Assembly (NCBI GenBank): GCA_017483235.1
Contig: JAFULE010000032.1
Coordinates: 1 to 13,663, forward strand
Source: Faecalibacterium sp.
GTDB taxonomy: Bacteria > Bacillota > Clostridia > Oscillospirales > Ruminococcaceae
Direction of reading: 5' to 3'
DNA: 13,663 nt
This document shows, piece by piece, positions 6,698 through 12,400 of this stretch. The notes below the pieces were generated by a model. That model was not told the DNA's origin and made no database searches. It was given only the letters and a program-made list of their open reading frames with translations. The stretch's first letter is position 1. The number at the start of each line of letters is the position of its first letter. Made by a program: the position numbers and the translations under genes.

Positions 6698-7834
6698 ATG
6701 GCAACAAAAGTAATTGATATCTCGAAGTGGCAAACCACCTTTGCCCCTGAAACCGCCCGTGCTGCAGGCATCGAGGGCGTGATCATCCGCCACGCTTACG
6801 CCGCAGGTGCGGACACGCTGGCCCTCAGTTGGGCCGAAGGCATCAAGGCAGCCGGCCTGCCCTTGGGCGGCTACGGCTTCGCCACCTGGCATTACCGCAG
6901 CCGCAACGGCGGCAGCGTGGCCACCGCCCGCGCTTTGATGCGCAAGCAGGTGGCAAAATGGATCGAACTGGCCAAAGTCAGCGGCTGCGATTTCTGGTTC
7001 GGCGTGGATCAGGAACTGGAAGCCGGCCAGACCATGGGCCTTGGCAAGGCCAATAACACCACCCTTTTGAACGAAGCCTGCGACCTTCTGGCCGAAGCCG
7101 GGCTGCACCCCTGTGTGTACTGCAGTGTGGCGTGGGACTTCAACTACATCCGCACCGCCGACCTGCGCTACCCTTACTGGATGGCCCGCTACGTGAACGG
7201 CAAAGCCGACTTTGGCAGCGTGGACGCCTGCCTTGACACCCTGCCCGACGGCAAGTATACCCGCTGGATGCGCAGCCTGCTCGATGCCGGCAAGCTGGTG
7301 GGCTGGCAGTTTGCCAGCACCGGCTGCGGCGAAAAGTACGGCGCCGGCAGCGCCAGCATCGACCGCAACGTGTTCTACCATCGGCCCACCAACCCCATTG
7401 CACCCCAGCCCCTGCCGCTGCAGCCCGAAGCCAGCGCCCAGTATGTGCTGGTGGGCCCCATGAGCGAAGGCGATGCCGAAGCGGTGGAGCAGCGCATTGC
7501 CCAGATGGACGTGGGCAGCGAGGCCGACCAGATTGCCGAAGGTGAGGAAAACGCCGGCGAGTGGTTTGTGTGGACTGAGATCCCGGTGAGCACCGGTGAT
7601 CAGGCCGCGCTGATCGCGCTGGCGGTGGAGCTGGAGGTACCGGTGGAGTTGAGCGACACCGAGCCCGACAAAGAGCCTGCTGAGCCGGACAAGTCCGCCG
7701 ACACCTACAGCGTGGTGTATCTGGGCTTTGTGGTCAAGGGCGGCTTTGAGGACGAAGCCGCCGCGCAGGAGTACATCGAGAGCGTGCTGGGCAAGGATGC
7801 TCTGCAGCGCCTCGGCATGACGGTGGAGGTGTAA
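6698..7834 (+). CDS. Endolysin, GH25 family muramidase with atypical C-terminal region
   Basis: A 378-residue endolysin that hydrolyses the beta-1,4 MurNAc-GlcNAc bond of peptidoglycan at the end of infection. Residues 1-228 are a GH25 barrel: VIDISKWQ with Asp7, the catalytic pair in FGVDQELE (Asp104, Glu106), strand VGWQFAS near residue 200, and the closing IDRNVF (Asp222). A Pro-rich linker follows (about 229-246). Residues about 247-378 are acidic and not a standard LysM, SH3 or choline-binding repeat. They contain AQYVLVGPMSEGDAEAVEQRI, weakly like a SPOR domain, and a second strand-helix unit starting YSVVYLGFVV, so they may be a wall-binding part. No signal peptide is present, so release depends on the adjacent holin. 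Confidence 0.9.
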   Translation: MATKVIDISKWQTTFAPETARAAGIEGVIIRHAYAAGADTLALSWAEGIKAAGLPLGGYGFATWHYRSRNGGSVATARALMRKQVAKWIELAKVSGCDFWFGVDQELEAGQTMGLGKANNTTLLNEACDLLAEAGLHPCVYCSVAWDFNYIRTADLRYPYWMARYVNGKADFGSVDACLDTLPDGKYTRWMRSLLDAGKLVGWQFASTGCGEKYGAGSASIDRNVFYHRPTNPIAPQPLPLQPEASAQYVLVGPMSEGDAEAVEQRIAQMDVGSEADQIAEGEENAGEWFVWTEIPVSTGDQAALIALAVELEVPVELSDTEPDKEPAEPDKSADTYSVVYLGFVVKGGFEDEAAAQEYIESVLGKDALQRLGMTVEV

Positions 7835-7835
7835 C

Positions 7836-8339
7836 GTGGAAGAGATGACTACCTTTCTGACCGAGTACCGCAACTCGGTCACCCACGACATCTTCATCAT
7901 TCTGGTGATTCTGTGCATTGCGGCGGATACCATTTTCGGCTGCATCCGGGCGGTGAAGTTCCACAAGTGGAACAGCTCCATCGGCATCGATGGCGGCATC
8001 CGCAAGATCACCATGCTGTTCAGCGTGCTGTTCCTGGCACTGGTGGATTTGCTGGTGGGCATCAACGCTGCCGCCCTTCTGCCCGACGGAGGCAAGGAGC
8101 TGATGGCCACGCTGAACCTCGACCACATCGGTCTGGCGCAGTTCTTCTGCATCGTGTACATCCTGTACGAAGCCACCAGCATCCTGAAAAACATGCTGCT
8201 GTGCGGGGTGCCCGCCCCGGCCGGGCTGGAACAGAAGCTGGCCGGCTGGTTGGATACCATGACTGATGAGAGTGTGATCGACATCAGTCAGACAGTGGCT
8301 ACCCACAGCGACACGCAGATTTTGAAGAAGACAGAGTAA
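7836..8339 (+). CDS. Holin, phage_holin_4 / TcdE-like family
   Basis: A 167-residue membrane protein that opens the inner membrane so the endolysin can reach the wall. Three hydrophobic segments are visible, at about residues 19-38, 58-80 and 100-122. Between the first and second lies the family motif: an acidic residue in the first segment (AADTIFGCIRAVK), then WNSSIGIDGGIRKI. The C-terminal ~40 residues are hydrophilic and charged, as in holins where the tail tunes timing. The start is GTG 7836, six bases after GGAGG (7825-7829); the first ATG (7845) is too far away. It begins one base after the endolysin stop, making a two-gene lysis unit in the order endolysin-holin. Confidence 0.88.
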   Translation: MEEMTTFLTEYRNSVTHDIFIILVILCIAADTIFGCIRAVKFHKWNSSIGIDGGIRKITMLFSVLFLALVDLLVGINAAALLPDGGKELMATLNLDHIGLAQFFCIVYILYEATSILKNMLLCGVPAPAGLEQKLAGWLDTMTDESVIDISQTVATHSDTQILKKTE

Positions 8340-8345
8340 AACAGA

Positions 8346-8365
8346 TCCCCCGGGCAACCGGGGGA
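8346..8365 (+). terminator. Hairpin with GNRA tetraloop after the lysis genes
   Basis: An eight-pair stem (TCCCCCGG / CCGGGGGA) closes on a GCAA loop, a GNRA tetraloop and so very stable. Only ATTT follows before the ribosome site region at about 8372-8380, so the T-tract is poor. It could reduce read-through from the lysis genes into the ejection block, or protect the 5' end of the downstream message. Confidence 0.55.
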
Positions 8366-8389
8366 ATTTCAAAGAGAGGATGAGAGTGT

Positions 8390-9403
8390 ATGGCACTTGT
8401 AAGGCATGATGATGGCGGTTCTTCGCAGGACAAGCGTGCTGCTGCACTGGGTCTTGTACGGCCTACCGGAATGATCGGCAACACCATCAATGCTGCAACT
8501 GTGGCCAATCAGGCCATTGCAAACGGTGCGGTAACACCGGGTAAAGCCGCTGCCGCAACGGCGAGTTCCGGCAGCTCTGGCAGCAGCAAAGCAGCCGCTG
8601 CCCCTGCGGTGGATGCGGCTGCGCTGTACAGCAGCTATCTGGCCGGGCTGGAAGGGCAGTACAACGCCCAGAAGCAGCAGTACGCCCAGCAGCTGGAAAC
8701 CGGCAAGCAGAACGCCCGGAACCAGTACAACACCCTGCTGGCCCAGATCAACGAGCAGGCCGACCGCCAGAAAGCCGATGTGGAAGCCAGCTATGCCGGG
8801 CAGGAGCAGACCCTGAAGGATCGCCTGACCCAGCAGCAGGCCCAGTATGCGGCCAGTGCGCAGACCGCCAAGGACACCCAGCAGCAGGCCTACGAACAGG
8901 CACTGGCAAAGCTGGATGCCACCACCACCGACAATCAGCGCGGGAATTACATCAACATGATGCAGAACCAGCGCCGGATGGGCCAGCTGCTGACCGCCAT
9001 GGGGTTGGGCGGCGGCGCCAGCGAAAGCGCCCAGCTGGCCGCCCTGAACGAATATCTGAACGCCCAGAATGCGGTGCGCAAGGCCCAGACCGAAGGCCAG
9101 ACCGACCTGAGCAGCGATCAGGCGGCGCAGGTGGCTGCCATTGAACAGACCCTTGCCGACCAGAATGCCGGTGCGCTGGGCAGCTACCAGACCGCAGCGG
9201 CCGATGTGTACGCCGCGTACATGACTGCCCTGCAGCAGGCTGCTGCGGCTGCGGATAGCCGCCGCAACGATGCGCTGACCGCTTATCATAACATGGTCAA
9301 TGCGCTGATCCAGCAGGAGGCCGAGCTGCAGAACAACGCCTATGCCAACTATCTGGTGGCGCTGAACAACGGGCAGCTGGCGCAGATCAACGCCCAGCTG
9401 TAA
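8390..9403 (+). CDS. Ala/Gln-rich coiled-coil protein, probable ejection (internal virion) protein
   Basis: A 337-residue protein with no Cys and no Trp. Residues about 1-70 are low-complexity (Ala, Gly, Ser, Thr). Residues about 75-165 are a long Gln/Ala/Glu coiled coil. Residues about 180-230 hold NYINMMQNQRRMGQLLTAMG followed by GLGGGASES, a 'QLLxxxGLxGGxsES' pattern recurring in Firmicutes phage structural proteins. The rest is again Ala/Gln helical. Composition, length and position before a giant protein resemble the internal virion or ejection proteins of short-tailed phages (T7 gp14-16, P22 gp7/16/20), which leave the capsid to form a DNA conduit. The start ATG 8390 follows AGGA (8377-8380). 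No enzyme motif is seen. A scaffold-like or tape-like role is the alternative. Confidence 0.6.
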   Translation: MALVRHDDGGSSQDKRAAALGLVRPTGMIGNTINAATVANQAIANGAVTPGKAAAATASSGSSGSSKAAAAPAVDAAALYSSYLAGLEGQYNAQKQQYAQQLETGKQNARNQYNTLLAQINEQADRQKADVEASYAGQEQTLKDRLTQQQAQYAASAQTAKDTQQQAYEQALAKLDATTTDNQRGNYINMMQNQRRMGQLLTAMGLGGGASESAQLAALNEYLNAQNAVRKAQTEGQTDLSSDQAAQVAAIEQTLADQNAGALGSYQTAAADVYAAYMTALQQAAAAADSRRNDALTAYHNMVNALIQQEAELQNNAYANYLVALNNGQLAQINAQL

Positions 9404-9418
9404 GGGAGGAAAACCGAC

Positions 9419-12400
9419 ATGGCCAAGAAATTGACCCAAAGGGAAAAGGCGCTGGCGCTTGCTGCTGTGGTAAAAAACAGCGGTGCGGACGCAGCGGCCC
9501 AACTGGCGCAGCAGTATAAGCAGCAGGAAGAAAAAAGCCTGCAGCAGGCGATCCGTGCGGCGCAGCCGGTGCCGGAGCTGACCCCGGTGCAGCCTGCAAA
9601 GCAGCAAACCAACTGGTACGACGGCCTGTTCGGTAACAGTGCAGCCGGGGCTTCGGCCCCGGCTGTGTCCACCGGGCAGGATAATATTCTGAACACCCTG
9701 TTCACCGCGCAGGCCATGCAGGATGCCGCCACCCTGCAGGCACACAAAGACCTGTCTGCGGCAGCCCGGATGGGCGGCGAATACTTTACCGCCGGCGCGA
9801 AAAGCGGCCTTGAAGGGCTTTTGCAGGGCGGTATGGCTGCCGGTGATCTGCTGCAGCAACAGCAGGCAGAACGGCTGGCGCAGCAGTATCAGGGGCTTGC
9901 TGCGCTGCCGGTGTTGGGTGACAAGGCAAAGCAGGCCGCGCAGAACCAGCAGAGTTTTGCCCGGCAGGCCACCGAGGAAACCAACCGGCAGATCCTTGCG
10001 CAAAAGCAGAAAACCGACGCCCGGCAGCAGGCGCTGGAACAGAAGTATGCCGATCGCACCGGCCTTGCCAACGATGCGGTAAAGATGGCCGCCGGCGGCA
10101 TTGGCAACATGGTGCCGTATCTGGCAGCGGGTACCGTTGGCAACCTGATGGGCCTTGGGGGCCTTGGCATGGCCGCCATGGGCCTGCAGACCGCAGGCGG
10201 CGGCATGGCCGACGCACTGGCCGACGGCGCCACCACCGAACAGGCCCGCGCCAATGCGCTGCTGCAGGCAGCCGCGGCAATGGGCACCGAAAAGCTGATG
10301 GGCGGCATTCCCGGCCTTGCAAAGGCAGGCGGCCTTGCCGATGATGCGGTGAATGCGCTGGCCGGCAAGCTGGGCGGCAAAACCGCGCAGGGCGCTGCCA
10401 AATGGGGCATGAACGCCGTTGGCGAAGGCGTGGAAGAAGTTGCCGAAGAAGCCCTGAACGAGCTGGCCGCCCGGCTGACCTACGGCAAGCAGGGCAGCAT
10501 TGAGCAGACGGTGCGCGGCGAAAAGGCCCTGCCCGAGCTGGCTGCCGAGTACGGCCAGACCTTTGCCGGCGGCGCTTTGATCGGCGGCGTGCTGGATGCC
10601 GCAGGCAACGCAGTGCGGGGAGGCTTTAACTGGTGGGATGGCCTGTTTGGTGAAAGTGTGCCGCAGGCCGCACAAAATCCCAATTTGCAGGCGAATGCAA
10701 AAGCGGAACAAACCAGCCCGAAATCGGAACAAACCAGCCCGAAATCGGAACAAACCAGCCCGATAAAAGCGGGGAAGGCTACGGTTATTAAATCGCCTTA
10801 TTCCGGCAAAGGAAGCACACCGCAGTATACGGATGCTGTGCAAAGGGAAAAGCCAAGCTTTACCGCGGAAAATGTGCAGGCGGTGACACAAAAAATCGCA
10901 CAGGCGCAGGGAAGCGGTGAAGGCTTCAAGAAGGCTCTGACGAATTTGTGCAATGAGGCGTATGGTGCATTGTTTGGTGGAAGACGTGTTTCCGTGCGTG
11001 GGCTGAGCATTGATGGTGCGCCATATGACGTGACCCTGAACAGCAATGTGATCCGCAAGGTGATCTCGGACAAAAATCTGAGCGCAGAAAAAATCGCCAT
11101 TCTCGGCAACATTCAGAATGTTGTAGAGAACAGCGAATATCTGGGCAGTGGTAATTTTATTGCAAAAGAAGGCAGCCGAAAGGTTGCCGAGCGGTACGAT
11201 TACTTTGAAACCAGTGTGGTGATCGACGGGGTGCCGTATACAGTGGCCTTTGATGTTGAGGTTCAGCCTGGAACAAATAATTATCGCACCCACCGCGTGA
11301 TAAACGATATAAGCCTGAATGTTTCAAACCAGAGAGCTGACACCAGTCCAGCACAGGCCGCTTGGTTTGAACATTCAAGCTTATCTAAGCCTACTGTAAC
11401 ACAGCCTGAGCCAACTGTCAACCCGAACTCTGTCGATGCTTCGACGGTAAATACTGTTTTGCAGTCGGCTGCAAAGACACCGGTGGATCGTCGCCCGCGG
11501 CATTTTGATCAGGCACAGGTGGACAGCGATGTTCTGGACTGGAAGAAAACGAAAACGGAAGCGACCGGTGAAAAGGATGTCCTGAACAGCTTGTTTGAAG
11601 GTGGACCCAAGCCTGCAGGGCAACCTGTGGAGGAAAGAAAAACCGGTGGCCAAAGTCGTGTGCTGGGCCTTGAAACCGACCGTGCATGGCGCACGCAGCA
11701 GCTGGCAAAGGAACTGCGCAGCGAGTGGCCGAGCAGAGTTAGTCAGGCAGAGATGGTGGAACTGCTGGAGGGTGTATATGGGCAGTTCCGAACAGAAGCA
11801 AGTGAGGAGACCCGGCGGCAGATCGCAAAGCAGGCAGCGGAAAATATTCTTACGCACAGTACCCGGCAGAACCGGGAATTGTGGGAACAGTACCCGGAAC
11901 TGCATGGCTTTAAGGTGCAGGTAGCCAAGGGCAGTGATCTGATGAATGAGCTGCAGTATGCCTATGGGAGTTATGCCGAGGCAAAGAAGGATCTGGCTGC
12001 CCATGGTGTGCAGCTGCAGCAGGTGCCGGAGGGAACCAAGACCCATCTGGACACAGATTTGATGGAACTGGCAGACCTGTACCCGGAATTTTTCAATGCC
12101 TGGGATAACGACCCGCTGGCTATGGTACGCCAGATGGCCGATGCTTATGATGCTATCCGGCCGCGGATGGAAAACCAGTATGGCGAAAGCTATGACGACG
12201 CGGTGCAGGAGTTGACGAGCGCAATCTATCACGGGGCTGCAAGGGTGGAGCCGCCGCAGACGGGAGCGCCGCAGCGCACAGCGGAACAGGAAGCGGCTTC
12301 GGCTGATGCCAACAGCTGGGCGGATGAATTGTTCCCGCCGGTAACGGGGGCACCGCAGATGCCGACTGCCCGTGAGGTGATCGACCAGCGGAATCAGGCA

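Noticed and set aside
10700..10762. Possible CRISPR array
   Set aside because: The three 21-bp units are contiguous with no spacers and are in frame inside a coding gene.
8369..11293. A 974-codon open frame on the minus strand
   Set aside because: It lies opposite two well-supported + strand genes. Its Leu/Gly/Val/Arg/His-rich composition is that of the complement of GC-rich Ala/Gln codons, and it spans a gene junction. It is a codon-bias shadow.
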